A stretch of DNA of 64,000 bases from a virus, in IMG/VR virus record IMGVR_UViG_3300043429_000255, positions 1 to 64,000 of that record; one strand, 5' to 3'. The position numbers were made by a program, and so were the translations under genes. Below are positions 39,350 through 48,999 of the stretch, in pieces; the stretch's first letter is position 1, and each line of letters begins with the position of its first letter. The notes beneath the pieces were generated by a model. That model was given only the letters and a program-made list of their open reading frames with translations, was not told the DNA's origin and made no database searches.

Positions 39350-40486
39350 CTAGCTGTCTGCTCCTGCATCAGCGAACGCTACTGCGTCCTCCTCTTCCCA
39401 CTGAATACCGAAACGTACGAATACGGTGTACTCAATGGTGTCCTTCTTTGGCTTGTACTCACGGTTAACAGTGATGTCTCTCTGGAAACCCCATACACGG
39501 TTCTGAGGGAATGTAAGGTCTACATAACCTGCAGGGTAGTAAGGAACTTCCTGAACATCAATGCCTAGAACACGAGTAGTACGTGCTCCACCGAAAGTCT
39601 GTCCAGCACCATCTAGGTAAGCCTGGCGGTTAGCTGGAGTACCTGCAGGAGTTCCTGCAAATGCCTCAGCAATAGCGTCAGCTAGGGTACCGTTGTTCTT
39701 GATGATTCCCTGGAATGCATCAGTACCAGCGTAGAACTTAAGGTTTGACTTAAGTGCACGGTACTTACGAGGCATTGCAAGAATAATCTTCTGCATTGCA
39801 TCGGTAGTCCAGTTGTCATCAGCAACAGTTACAACAGCTTCGTGTGCGTCACCGTTTGTGGTTACCTTGTTGTGGAAACCTTGCATGATTCCAAGGAATG
39901 CACCGTCGCCTGAATCTCCAGTACCATTGATAGCTAGATCTTCGATGTCATTAGCAAAAGCGTTTGTCATCAAACGAACTAGGTGATCTTCAAGGGCACC
40001 TCCTTCAATTCCGTCTTCTAGTGCTTCAGCAGATACTTCCCAGTCCAAACGAATCTTCTTGGTTGTAAGCTCTACCTTAGAGAATGTTGCTCCAGTGTTG
40101 GTGTAGTCACCGTTAGCCTGTGCAGCTGCACGGATAACACGCTCTCCAACATTAACCTTCTCAAGTTCCATGGTGTTAGCTCGCATAGTTACTCTGCGAC
40201 CATCCTTGGCGAGAATCGTAGCATCCCACACGTAGTCAATAAAACGACGTGCCTGCTCTGGGCGTAGGATACCTGAACCTGCCTCACCTGAAGGGTTAAT
40301 AGCATTTGGACCAGAGGTTGTACCTAGGTTCGCTGTTGGAATGTTTCCAAGGGCACCTGCTGTAGCATAGTTACCTGGAATGTTTGCACCAGCTTCTGAA
40401 CCAGATGCGAACGCACCTTCTCCATTAAATAGACCAGAATCATTTCCTGATGAATCTGGATTGTTTTTCTTAATTTCTTCCGACAT
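39350..40486 (-). CDS. major capsid protein, HK97-type
   Basis: The 378-residue shell protein follows the protease and has typical HK97 segments (VTMRANTMELEKVNVGERVIRAA, RLDWEVSAEALEDGIEGGALEDHLVRLMTNAFANDIEDLAINGTG, QRDITVNREY). I start at the ATG at 40486, six bases after AGGAGGTGACA; an upstream GTG lies inside that ribosome site. The N-terminal 80 residues are Gly/Ser/Asn-rich and lack the coiled coil of an HK97 delta domain, so scaffolding may come from the protease extension. Confidence 0.9.
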   Translation of the reverse strand: MSEEIKKNNPDSSGNDSGLFNGEGAFASGSEAGANIPGNYATAGALGNIPTANLGTTSGPNAINPSGEAGSGILRPEQARRFIDYVWDATILAKDGRRVTMRANTMELEKVNVGERVIRAAAQANGDYTNTGATFSKVELTTKKIRLDWEVSAEALEDGIEGGALEDHLVRLMTNAFANDIEDLAINGTGDSGDGAFLGIMQGFHNKVTTNGDAHEAVVTVADDNWTTDAMQKIILAMPRKYRALKSNLKFYAGTDAFQGIIKNNGTLADAIAEAFAGTPAGTPANRQAYLDGAGQTFGGARTTRVLGIDVQEVPYYPAGYVDLTFPQNRVWGFQRDITVNREYKPKKDTIEYTVFVRFGIQWEEEDAVAFADAGADS

Positions 40487-40513
40487 AATTGTCACCTCCT
40501 AAGTGATTTTTAT

Positions 40514-41845
40514 TTATTTGAATAAATCGGCAGTTTTGAGGAAACGACCGCCCCATAGGGATTTCTCAACCTTTTCTGGTTGAGATTCCTGAATGATCTC
40601 GCCTAGATCACCAGATTTGCGGAAAGCAGTGTCAGCCTCTACAGCGTCTACTCTCTTTCCAAACTCGTTAAACACATCCTTGCTTGAAGTTACCTCATTC
40701 TTTACTTCAGTAAGTGATTTGTGTAGTTCTGCAATTTGTTCAGCCTGAGCTTGAACAACAGCAGTTAGATCGCTAAAGGCTTTTGTAACAACATCTTTTA
40801 CATCTGCAATAGATGCTTCAAGAGCGTCGTCTGACTTAGATACTTCCTCAGCTACTTCAACGGTTGCATCAGTATCGTCTGACTTCATGGTCTCTTCCTT
40901 GTCGTCCTCTTTACCAGACGCATCGTCTGACTCTTCAGGTACGGTAGAACCAGGCTTGTCATCCTCATCAGCATCTGCTGACTTCTCTACTGTTGCATCT
41001 GCTGCTTCAACTGCTGCATCTGCCTCTGGAGCGACCTGTGATTCTTCAACTACATCATCAGACTTTTCTGTGATGTCATTTGTTGTTTCAGTCATAGGAC
41101 TTTCCTCCTTGTTAATCTCAGTCTTAATGCCTTTAGCACTGTCAACTAAGAACTTTATCATATCTGTTTTTTCGTCATCATTCTTTTCAACGAAACCTAT
41201 GTTTTGCATTGGCTCACCAGAAGTTGGAGACTTTTCAATCTCATTCTGTGAGAGGATTACAACGCCAGAATCTTTGTCCCAAAAAACATTTTCAATCTCA
41301 GTGTCTACACCCTTAACCATATCTTTTCCATCTACCTTTTCAACAGACAAGATATTCGCAAACTGGTTTGCTGGTGTATCTACTAGAGAAAGTTCTACTA
41401 GATCATACTCTTTAATAATGCGGATAGAAGAGTCCATCTTCTCGTCATAAGCGTCATCCCACTTATTCATTCTACCGCCAATAGAAAAACCTGAAAGGGT
41501 ACCATCAAGTACCTTCTCCCAGGTGTCCTGTGCACCCTTTGAAACATATGCAGATACATATACTCCACTATAAAACTTCTTTGTTTCAGGGTCAAAATAC
41601 TTATCTTCTTTGAATGCTACCATCTTACCAACAGCTAGTGGCTGGTGCATTTCACGGATGTTGCCACGGAACTTAGAGAATGCCTTTACTGATGCCTCTG
41701 CAGTAACGATGTCCTTTTGGCGGTCAACGTTGTCGAGGGTGGCAAATCCAGAAACGATACGACGTTCCTTGTCTACTTTAGAGAATGGCATTGATAGGCG
41801 AACATTTTCACCTTCAGAATCCCAATGTGCTTTTGCGATAGTCAT
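40514..41845 (-). CDS. prohead protease with fused scaffold-like extension
   Basis: The 443-residue protein: residues 1-170 are the S78-type prohead protease with H67 (REMHQPLAVG) and S121 (LSGFSIGGRM) as likely catalytic residues. Residues 225-345 are highly acidic and repeat-like (EESQVAPEADAAVEAADATVEKS). Residues 345-400 form a coiled coil (VTKAFSDLTAVVQAQAEQI). This is the build of a protease-scaffold fusion that cuts itself out as the head matures. A TATAAT lies nine bases before the ATG, after a pair of DnaA boxes. Confidence 0.88.
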   Translation of the reverse strand: MTIAKAHWDSEGENVRLSMPFSKVDKERRIVSGFATLDNVDRQKDIVTAEASVKAFSKFRGNIREMHQPLAVGKMVAFKEDKYFDPETKKFYSGVYVSAYVSKGAQDTWEKVLDGTLSGFSIGGRMNKWDDAYDEKMDSSIRIIKEYDLVELSLVDTPANQFANILSVEKVDGKDMVKGVDTEIENVFWDKDSGVVILSQNEIEKSPTSGEPMQNIGFVEKNDDEKTDMIKFLVDSAKGIKTEINKEESPMTETTNDITEKSDDVVEESQVAPEADAAVEAADATVEKSADADEDDKPGSTVPEESDDASGKEDDKEETMKSDDTDATVEVAEEVSKSDDALEASIADVKDVVTKAFSDLTAVVQAQAEQIAELHKSLTEVKNEVTSSKDVFNEFGKRVDAVEADTAFRKSGDLGEIIQESQPEKVEKSLWGGRFLKTADLFK

Positions 41846-41854
41846 GGTAGTTTA

Positions 41855-41860
41855 ATTATA
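41855..41860 (-). promoter_or_regulatory. -10 box TATAAT before the protease gene
   Basis: On the minus strand it ends nine bases before the ATG at 41845. No ribosome site is visible, so a very short leader is likely. Confidence 0.5.
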
Positions 41861-41888
41861 AGCCCTTTTTATAAAAATGTTATGAAAA

Positions 41889-41909
41889 TGTGAATAACAT
41901 TGTGGATAA
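41889..41909 (-). promoter_or_regulatory. two tandem DnaA boxes
   Basis: On the minus strand TTATCCACA (41901-41909) and TTATTCACA (41889-41897) lie in the same orientation, 12 bp start to start. Both fit the TTATNCACA consensus. They fill the 68-base gap between portal and protease genes. Confidence 0.65.
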
Positions 41910-41913
41910 CTTT

Positions 41914-43557
41914 TTATTGAGAAGCTCGTCCCTCTCCCTGGGCATTTCTTCCAGAAATTGTTGCTGTGCTATCAGATGCATTATTTGCTCTTTCTGCGTC
42001 ACGTGCTCTGTTGCCTGCTAGGTTTGCTCTAGCATCTGTAGCCTGTCTTGGAGACAGATCTAGGAATTCGTCACCCTCTGGGTGCTGGGGCAAACCAAGC
42101 TGAATACGTGCCTCATTCTTGGTAATAACCTGATTCTTAACATATCTTTCAAGAATTTGAGACTGTGCAATCTCATCTGTAAGAGTAAGTTCGTTTAGCT
42201 TAAATTCAAGAAGGTCTGTCTTTTCCTTAATGATTTTATTGATAGCCTTCTCAAGGTTACGCTGAGCTGGTCTAGCTACCTGCTCCTTAAAGGTACGGTC
42301 CTGTGCAAGAGCTGCGGCAATCGCTGCTGAATCTCCACCACCAATCTTTGATAGCGGTACCTGATGAGCAACGAGGATATCGTCACGGTTTCTAATGCGA
42401 TATTCATTGAAAGATGCTTCCTGGGTTCCAGTCTCTACAGCTTCCATCTTAAACTCAACCTTATTGGTATCTGAGTCTCCTGGTAGTGGAATGTATAGAG
42501 TTCTGTGATTTGAGCCCTTAAGGCTTGTCTGTAGGAATCGGAACATCTTGTCCTCGGCCTCCTCAGAAAGCTTAGCCCCCTTTAAAGTAACGATATAGCG
42601 AGGAACACCCTTATTTGTAAAGTAATCAATGTTGTACTGTGATGCAAGTGCGTCACCCTGTAGTGAAGAGATGGCAGACATAATGTCTGGTACTCCATAA
42701 AAAGTATTTAGTGGAGAATATTCTTTATAGTGGATAATCTCATTAGGACGAGGATCATTGGTAATTGGGTTAGCATTCTTTGCACCAAAGTTACGGAAGT
42801 ATACTACCTTATTCCCAATAATCTGAATATATCCATCTCTTAGTCTGCGTACACGCATTGTGGTAGCAGGGATGTGTCCAATATATCCAATCTCACCAGT
42901 TACAGTTCTACCGATCTCTAGGTAGCCATTTCCAGTTGCCTGAACATCTGTGTAAAACTTCATCATTGTGTTTGTAAATGAGTCATCATCATTTAGAGAC
43001 TCTAGCCAATCGTGTAGCTCGAACTTAGCACGTTCAATTCTCTTACGTGCTTTCTCTGTTGCTGTTGGATTAGTTGATGCTTCAATAGCCATCTCTGTAC
43101 GCTTTGTCTGAACAAAGTCATATCCAAGTCCAACAATATTCTCTACTTTAGCATCAATGGCTGCGTGGTTTGCAAATGATGTGTCATAGAAGTTTGCCAG
43201 CTCATATAGATTCCATGGTGGTGTTATAACATCGAAAATTCCATAACCATTACGGTAAACTCGACCTGGGTTAATTTCTTTTGATGTTGCACCATTAATA
43301 CCACGGTTAATTGCTAGTGCACTGTCTTGGTATGAAAGACTGTTAACGTCTACGTTGTTGTAGCCTACGCTTGTATCAATAGCATAGTCTGCTTTTTCAA
43401 TTCTTTCTGAACGACGCTTAAAGTTCTTTTCTAATCCTGCAAGCCCCTTAAGATCGTCCCAAGTCTTTGAGAACGGATCTTGCTCTTTAAAAGGATTTAC
43501 TTCTTGCTCAAAATCGGGCATGCCCAAATCTCTAATGTAGTATTCATTATCTGACAT
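41914..43557 (-). CDS. portal protein
   Basis: The 547-residue ring protein forms the DNA gate of the capsid. Recognisable segments: PPWNLYELANFYDTSFANHAAI near the start of the core, the stem-entry IIHYKEYSPLNTFYGVPDIMSAI, and the clip/wing region RNRDDILVAHQVPLSKIGG. A disordered Ala/Asn/Arg-rich C-terminus follows. It shares one base with the stop of the 124-residue gene before it and is followed by the DnaA-box gap and the protease. Confidence 0.9.
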   Translation of the reverse strand: MSDNEYYIRDLGMPDFEQEVNPFKEQDPFSKTWDDLKGLAGLEKNFKRRSERIEKADYAIDTSVGYNNVDVNSLSYQDSALAINRGINGATSKEINPGRVYRNGYGIFDVITPPWNLYELANFYDTSFANHAAIDAKVENIVGLGYDFVQTKRTEMAIEASTNPTATEKARKRIERAKFELHDWLESLNDDDSFTNTMMKFYTDVQATGNGYLEIGRTVTGEIGYIGHIPATTMRVRRLRDGYIQIIGNKVVYFRNFGAKNANPITNDPRPNEIIHYKEYSPLNTFYGVPDIMSAISSLQGDALASQYNIDYFTNKGVPRYIVTLKGAKLSEEAEDKMFRFLQTSLKGSNHRTLYIPLPGDSDTNKVEFKMEAVETGTQEASFNEYRIRNRDDILVAHQVPLSKIGGGDSAAIAAALAQDRTFKEQVARPAQRNLEKAINKIIKEKTDLLEFKLNELTLTDEIAQSQILERYVKNQVITKNEARIQLGLPQHPEGDEFLDLSPRQATDARANLAGNRARDAERANNASDSTATISGRNAQGEGRASQ

Positions 43558-43931
43558 TACTCATCACCATACATTGCCAAAGTTTGCTTTGCAGCCATAA
43601 CTGCTCCAAGGTCATTTAGGTTTGGAATAAGCCCTTGAGCCATTCTATCCTTCTGTTCTGAGTATTCTTCTTCAGATACTCTGGCAACACCAGGCATAAA
43701 CTCGTATGATCCATCGCCCTGACCAAGTGCTGTTGCTTCTCGAACTAATTTCTGAATCTGAATGGCGTCTCCCCTATGGGACGGTATGTTTAAAACACTA
43801 CCGTTTCCGTCTGTAAAAGGCTTGCCGTTTGCCTTCTTCCAGAAATAAATACCCCAGTCATATTGCTTATCCAAGACTGTAATCTTTGATTCGCCAACCT
43901 GACCAGGAACTTTAAATTTTTCAGGATTCAT
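43557..43931 (-). CDS. hypothetical protein before portal
   Basis: The 124-residue protein (MNPEKFKVPGQVGESK) is mixed, with WGIYFWKKANGKPFTDGNGSVLNIPSH. I use the ATG at 43931 and not the GTG two codons earlier, because TGGTATACT ends seven bases before that ATG and should give a leaderless mRNA. It is first in the portal operon and coupled to it; no known fold is recognised. Confidence 0.65.
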   Translation of the reverse strand: MNPEKFKVPGQVGESKITVLDKQYDWGIYFWKKANGKPFTDGNGSVLNIPSHRGDAIQIQKLVREATALGQGDGSYEFMPGVARVSEEEYSEQKDRMAQGLIPNLNDLGAVMAAKQTLAMYGDE

Positions 43932-43938
43932 AACCACT

Positions 43939-43947
43939 AGTATACCA
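43939..43947 (-). promoter_or_regulatory. extended -10 promoter TGgTATACT of the portal operon
   Basis: On the minus strand it ends seven bases before the ATG at 43931. A second TATAAT lies ten bases upstream (43949-43954). Confidence 0.65.
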
Positions 43948-43955
43948 TATTATAC

Positions 43956-46900
43956 TTAATTGATTGTAAATAAGTCTGTCTTAACTCCAGAAAGAACATT
44001 ATATTTGTATCTACCAGCACGTAGAATAGTTTTATCGTCAATGCCTACTCTTGATGTTCCCATGTATGTTTTGTATATTCCAGATGGATCTACACCATAG
44101 AAACTTGACGATGCAAGGACTAGAACCTCAAACCACTTAAACTGTCCTTCCCAGTATTCCCAGTCAAGGGTGAGGAATCCATCTTCTTTAACCTTTTGCC
44201 ACTGTCTTGCTGAGGTAGTTTGTACCTGCTGTAGGTTTACAGAGTTATAGTGTGATAGATTTGTTACTGTTAGAGGACCAGTAATTCTAATTGCCCCTCC
44301 AACCACCGAAAAGTCAATAAAATTAGCAAGACCAATGCCAATTGAAGACCACTGCTTAATTGTCATAATTCCGTCTTTTACCAACTTGCCATTTATATAG
44401 AATCCAATTCCATTTTCAACCTGTCCAGTTTTAACATTTACTGCATAAATCTTTGCTCTTTTGCCTTCTGGGTGAGCAGCCTCCATATATAGCTTAATAT
44501 GTCCAGAAGCTGACTCTATCTCTAAAATCTCTGTTGGAGAATATGGGAAAAAGTCATCCTCAAACTTAGCAAAGAACTGTACGGCAATCATCTTATACTT
44601 AGGAGATTTTTCAAGATTAATAGGAATTTCGATACCTCGGCTTCCATAAGTTGAAAAGTCTCCTCTTACACGAATACCGCTGTTTTTATTTAAGTATAGA
44701 TATGGACTGCTGCCCTTATAAATACTAAATGGATTTTTTGCCTTAAAGTCATAGTAATATCCATTCTTGGTAAATGGATAAACATCCGTACCAAACTTAG
44801 TTCCGATAGGTGTTCCATATGAATTATTCAATGATATTGATGCTAGCTGTAGCTTATCTATTGCTATTGGCTTGTCTGATATGCCATCTACTGTTGCAAA
44901 AATTTCAACAAACATCACTGTCTGAGAAAAATCAATTCCTGTTGGTGGGTAGATGATCATGTCATCTACAACCTCATATTTGGTATTTACCCATTCATCT
45001 CCTGGGGAAACTATTCCATCTTTTGGCGGAGAGATTGTTTCTGAATAGTAATTTTCTGAGTTACCCATTCCAGAAGAGATATCTTTAAAATATACATAGG
45101 TTTTAACTAGGGCATTAGATGTATCGTATCTATAGCTTTGCCTAGCATTATATTGCAGATCTGTATAGTCTACGTACCCTGTGTAAAGACCATTATCTAG
45201 ATCACTATACCTTTTTTGGGTAGGGCTTGAGAACTTTAGATTAAGTTCTTGATATGTCCAAGACTCATCTCTTTCTGTTACCCTAACAAAACTTCCTGGA
45301 GAAGGATATCCAACATTTAGCTGTATAAAGTCCAGGTCATAGTAGCTGTCACCTCTATCATTCTTTACGTACTTTCCAAAATAAGACATTGGGACAGATG
45401 TCGTCCATGACGAATAGGCATAAACATCGAGGGCTAGTGTGTTTGGCTTTTCAACAATTTTTAGAGAATAGCTAGTGTATATGTTTTCTATAATGCCAGA
45501 GTTTCCATATTGCAATGCCAGACCACCGTCAAATGATGACTCCCAAGAAGTTATGTCTGCATCCCCTCCATCAACAATTCCATTTGCAACCAATTCTTCG
45601 TAGGTCCAAGAAGCATCTACATATTCTAGTTTTGTTAGCTTTGCTGGTAGGATGTATCCAGCTGCTTCTGATTGGTTTACAGGTGTTGATCCATAGAGAA
45701 GTCCGTTATCGGCAAAGTACTTTGTGACTTTGCTAAATGCAAAGGTATTTAAGAAAGATATGTCATAGATGTTTCCACTGAAAGTTTCTTTATCTGGACC
45801 ACCAGCTACAAAAAATTCTAGGGAATCTTTATTCGATAAAAAGTTTGACAAAGTATTGCCAAAATACATAGACATCTTATCAAAAGCAAATCCCACAGAA
45901 AAGCTTTCTCCTGTTCCTGGATATGTACCAGCTGCCAACGTTATGACTTGTCCATAATTATTAATTGAGTACCAAATGATTCCTGGAGTAATGAATACTT
46001 CTAGATAGTTTCCAGATACGCTATCTTTTATTAGAAATAGGGTTTGGTTCTCAAAGTTGTTATCCGTTACTTTAAAAACTCCATAGATAGCCTCTAGCTT
46101 ACTGTTAAGCGGATTTAGGCTTTCAAAATAGATGCTTGAGTCTGATGGTAAAGACAAGAAATTCCTATCTTCATTTTGCAAAGAAAGATTATCTGACAAG
46201 ATCTCTTCTTGAGTGCTTGTCTCGGATATGATGGTTGGAGTAGCGTATTTTGGAATAGCTAGTCTATTCCCAGAAATCTCCATGTTATTATTTGAGCCAT
46301 CCTCCCAGCTACCAGTTTTTGGATAGCTATACCCATTTCCATATTTTGAAAATTCGTAGTCAAAGTATATACTCTTTCCACCAAAAGCTGTATTTAGTGC
46401 CTCTGGATTATCGACTGCCTGCCCGTACACCCATCTACGTTTAGCTATAATGTTTGATATTAAGTATGAATATATTGAAACAGAATTAATCTCAAATGGG
46501 CTAGTTTCATCATATGAATAGAAACCTAGCCAGTCTGCTTCCTCCCCATCTATTATTCTTTCTGGAAAAGATAGGGTGGATCGATCTACAGAAATGTTTG
46601 CTACAGACTCTCCGTTTACCAAAAGAGATATTTCTTGTTCCGATATTACGATATGAATAGCCATTGGTCTAGACCACTCCCCAACAAAATGAGAGGCAGA
46701 ATGTTCTCCAACTTTTAGTCTAAGAAATGGCCCGTCTATGTATAAACCATCCTCTGATGCAACTGGCCCAAAGATTCTTTTTTCAGAAGTAGTTGATGAG
46801 TTAATCCTCATCCAGAACTCTAGGCTATAGTTTTTGTTTTGGCCAGACTTGTTTAAGAACCCAAGTCCAGGAATAAGTATTGACGGGAGATCTGTATTTG

Positions 46901-47693
46901 GATATATTGTGGTTGACGAGTCTGACCCATACACTAGAGGCATTCCAAAATTTCTTGCAAAAAGTCTAGAATCGTTTGCCAAGATGTATCCATCTTCTGT
47001 GGACTCGACGGATCCCAGTATTCTTATTGCTTTGGTATTAGATGGGATTCCATAAATTATATCTGATAGTGGTTCTGGTATTACCCCCATTGACGTTGAA
47101 GAAAATTCTTCAGACCACTGTCCAAGAGAATATCCAGATACAAAAATGGTAAATGGGTCTAAGGCTTGATTAGACAGATACTCTATCTCAATAAAAAGAT
47201 TGTAGTCTTCGTCTAAGCCTGGAGGAATATCGAAAGTCTCCGATAGCATCATCCACTTATTGTTTAAAACTCTTGAAAACTTTTTAATTATGTCATATGA
47301 TCCATATGTTTGATCTGTATAAGACATTCCAAGTGATACAGACATCAAGGATCCGCTAGAAACGTTTACAAAGGACGAGATAGAGAATGTTGCAAGTGTG
47401 TCATCTAGATCTATTAAAGAGCCTATTACTTCTCCAGATAATCTAAACTTTACTATTGTGTCTGGATCAGATGGTGTGTCAGTTACACTAAAAACTTTTT
47501 CACCAGAAATTGGACTGGTTAGTTCTGAGCTTTCTTCAATGACTATAGTTTCTAGATCTGATGACCAAAGAGAAATGTCTCTTCCTTCTGCCCCAAGAAT
47601 AGAAACGTAGTCAGCTTGGTCATCTAAAGCCCAAACAGCCAGTGGATGTTCGCTAAGAATCTTTGTTGTATATAAACTAAGAGGAGTAGACAT
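43956..47693 (-). CDS. large LamG-type appendage protein
   Basis: The 1,245-residue protein is rich in beta-strands and aromatic residues. LamG/concanavalin-like segments are visible near 290-380 (YSLEFWMRINSSTTSEKRIFG ... HIVISEQEISLLVNGESVANISV) and again near 1060-1150 (PKYKMIAVQFFAKFEDDFF). Such domains bind glycans or surface proteins, fitting receptor binding or capsid/tail decoration. It is coded just upstream of the portal operon, apart from the tail tip genes. Confidence 0.68.
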   Translation of the reverse strand: MSTPLSLYTTKILSEHPLAVWALDDQADYVSILGAEGRDISLWSSDLETIVIEESSELTSPISGEKVFSVTDTPSDPDTIVKFRLSGEVIGSLIDLDDTLATFSISSFVNVSSGSLMSVSLGMSYTDQTYGSYDIIKKFSRVLNNKWMMLSETFDIPPGLDEDYNLFIEIEYLSNQALDPFTIFVSGYSLGQWSEEFSSTSMGVIPEPLSDIIYGIPSNTKAIRILGSVESTEDGYILANDSRLFARNFGMPLVYGSDSSTTIYPNTDLPSILIPGLGFLNKSGQNKNYSLEFWMRINSSTTSEKRIFGPVASEDGLYIDGPFLRLKVGEHSASHFVGEWSRPMAIHIVISEQEISLLVNGESVANISVDRSTLSFPERIIDGEEADWLGFYSYDETSPFEINSVSIYSYLISNIIAKRRWVYGQAVDNPEALNTAFGGKSIYFDYEFSKYGNGYSYPKTGSWEDGSNNNMEISGNRLAIPKYATPTIISETSTQEEILSDNLSLQNEDRNFLSLPSDSSIYFESLNPLNSKLEAIYGVFKVTDNNFENQTLFLIKDSVSGNYLEVFITPGIIWYSINNYGQVITLAAGTYPGTGESFSVGFAFDKMSMYFGNTLSNFLSNKDSLEFFVAGGPDKETFSGNIYDISFLNTFAFSKVTKYFADNGLLYGSTPVNQSEAAGYILPAKLTKLEYVDASWTYEELVANGIVDGGDADITSWESSFDGGLALQYGNSGIIENIYTSYSLKIVEKPNTLALDVYAYSSWTTSVPMSYFGKYVKNDRGDSYYDLDFIQLNVGYPSPGSFVRVTERDESWTYQELNLKFSSPTQKRYSDLDNGLYTGYVDYTDLQYNARQSYRYDTSNALVKTYVYFKDISSGMGNSENYYSETISPPKDGIVSPGDEWVNTKYEVVDDMIIYPPTGIDFSQTVMFVEIFATVDGISDKPIAIDKLQLASISLNNSYGTPIGTKFGTDVYPFTKNGYYYDFKAKNPFSIYKGSSPYLYLNKNSGIRVRGDFSTYGSRGIEIPINLEKSPKYKMIAVQFFAKFEDDFFPYSPTEILEIESASGHIKLYMEAAHPEGKRAKIYAVNVKTGQVENGIGFYINGKLVKDGIMTIKQWSSIGIGLANFIDFSVVGGAIRITGPLTVTNLSHYNSVNLQQVQTTSARQWQKVKEDGFLTLDWEYWEGQFKWFEVLVLASSSFYGVDPSGIYKTYMGTSRVGIDDKTILRAGRYKYNVLSGVKTDLFTIN

Positions 47694-47702
47694 TATATGT
47701 CT

Positions 47703-47711
47703 ATTTTATCA
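47703..47711 (-). promoter_or_regulatory. extended -10 promoter TGaTAAAAT
   Basis: On the minus strand it ends nine bases before the ATG at 47693. No ribosome site is seen in the short leader. Confidence 0.5.
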
Positions 47712-48230
47712 TACTATACGGGTAAACCAGCGAGGGGTTGTATATCTTATCCCAGAAATAATAGGCCTTACCCCATGCACAAAATTTGGGTTATCTGGAA
47801 ACGTAAGAAGGTCTCCAGGCTCAGGCTTTATAGAGATGTCGTATTCTGGGAAGTAAATTTCTCCGCCTTCATAGTCATCATTTAGATAAATCAGTGTTGC
47901 TATATCGTTTGGTCTACTTGAGTCAAAGTGCTCGTGCATGCCCTGGCCACTAGAGAATCTAGCTATATGTGTAGTATTTTCTTCAAATGGTTCGAATGGT
48001 CCAGGATAAGCCTGTATTACAAAATCATAAACTTTTTTGGAATAGTCATTTATTATACCTACTATTTCTGAATCATTTTTCCTTATCTCACTGTGTGTGT
48101 GTACAGTAAATTCTTTTTCGTTATTACCAAAATCAGTGAATATAAAGTCGTGCTGTTTTGCATATTCTGCTACTCTATTAGCTGTATCTTTGTCAATAAA
48201 TGATTTTTTGTAATTAATTAGATCTCTCAC
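47709..48230 (-). CDS. 2OG-Fe(II) oxygenase with complete motif
   Basis: The 173-residue protein has H101-x-D103 (HEHFDSSR), H152 (VHGVRPI) and the 2-oxoglutarate-binding R162 (RYTTPRW). The stretch YLNDDYEGGEIYFPEYDISIKPEPGDLLTF is the classic prolyl-4-hydroxylase-like core. It should be an active hydroxylase; the substrate is unknown. It is last of a four-gene oxygenase run between fibre genes. Confidence 0.87.
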   Translation of the reverse strand: MRDLINYKKSFIDKDTANRVAEYAKQHDFIFTDFGNNEKEFTVHTHSEIRKNDSEIVGIINDYSKKVYDFVIQAYPGPFEPFEENTTHIARFSSGQGMHEHFDSSRPNDIATLIYLNDDYEGGEIYFPEYDISIKPEPGDLLTFPDNPNFVHGVRPIISGIRYTTPRWFTRIV

Positions 48231-48832
48231 TAGAACCCCTTAATCTCCCAGTCTTCCCAGTTAATGTCTTCATAGGCAGTTTTGCTTGGCATAAAAAGTT
48301 GACCTTTTATTCCCATCCATGCTTCAGAAATCACAAGATTTCCGCTATCAACTTTTGTTATTCCATGAGAATTCTCTTCATTTTCTATAAAGTAAATTAA
48401 GTCTCCTGGTGACATAACAACTTCTTGAGATATATTTGGAAATACAAGTTTTCCACCAGTATAATCTTTTGTCCAACATATATAAGACTTATATGTTTTT
48501 TCTGGCTTGCTGTTGTCCCAATGAATTGCCGAATGACTACCTGCTTTATATCTAGCTAAATAATGTTTGGAAAACATTGGTGGGTGATAGTCCTCTGGCT
48601 CAATTTGACTAACCAAGTCAAAAAGTCCTTTAGAGTATTTAGAAAATATGTCTAAGATATGCCTTGGCATTTCTCCACGTGTATGGATATCAAACTCTGT
48701 TGATCCATGGCTAAACAGGTCATCATGTAGTGGCACATGGTCATCCTTGGTATTAAATTTAATTGAGTCTATGTACTCAGACACGATCTTAACATCGTTA
48801 TCGTTTATAAAACTTTTAAAAACATGTATCAT
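48230..48832 (-). CDS. 2OG-Fe(II) oxygenase-like, altered co-substrate arginine
   Basis: The 200-residue paralog of the next gene has H104-x-D106 (AIHWDNSK) and H156 (NSHGITKV). The usual arginine is not where expected (NLVISEAWMG), so co-substrate binding may differ. The core CWTKDYTGGKLVFPNISQEVVMSPGDLIYF is clear. It shares one base with the following start (48230). Confidence 0.8.
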   Translation of the reverse strand: MIHVFKSFINDNDVKIVSEYIDSIKFNTKDDHVPLHDDLFSHGSTEFDIHTRGEMPRHILDIFSKYSKGLFDLVSQIEPEDYHPPMFSKHYLARYKAGSHSAIHWDNSKPEKTYKSYICWTKDYTGGKLVFPNISQEVVMSPGDLIYFIENEENSHGITKVDSGNLVISEAWMGIKGQLFMPSKTAYEDINWEDWEIKGF

Positions 48833-48999
48833 TACTGAAACCTGCTATCGTTAGGATTGTGTTTTGGCAAATTTGATGCACCACACTTAACGCAGGTAAG
48901 CTCTACTATCCCAGTAACTGGGCACTTATTTCCACGCAAGACCTCATGTCCAAGAAAACTGCATGTTTTTGCTTTTACCCATCGTTTAAAGTTTGACAA
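48832..48999 (-). CDS. 55-residue zinc-ribbon protein, TTG start
   Basis: I start at TTG 48999, which follows AGGAG by six bases; the longer frame to 49038 lies inside the previous gene. Cysteines C-SFLGH-, CPVTG and CVKC-G form a zinc ribbon like those of small phage proteins that start KxCxxxGH. It lies within the oxygenase run, overlapping the previous gene by 14 bases and the next by one. Function unknown. Confidence 0.65.
   Translation of the reverse strand: MSNFKRWVKAKTCSFLGHEVLRGNKCPVTGIVELTCVKCGASNLPKHNPNDSRFQ

Noticed and set aside
40887-41450. 187-residue Ser-rich frame on the plus strand
   Set aside because: It is the complement of the acidic scaffold part of the protease gene; no ribosome site or promoter supports it.
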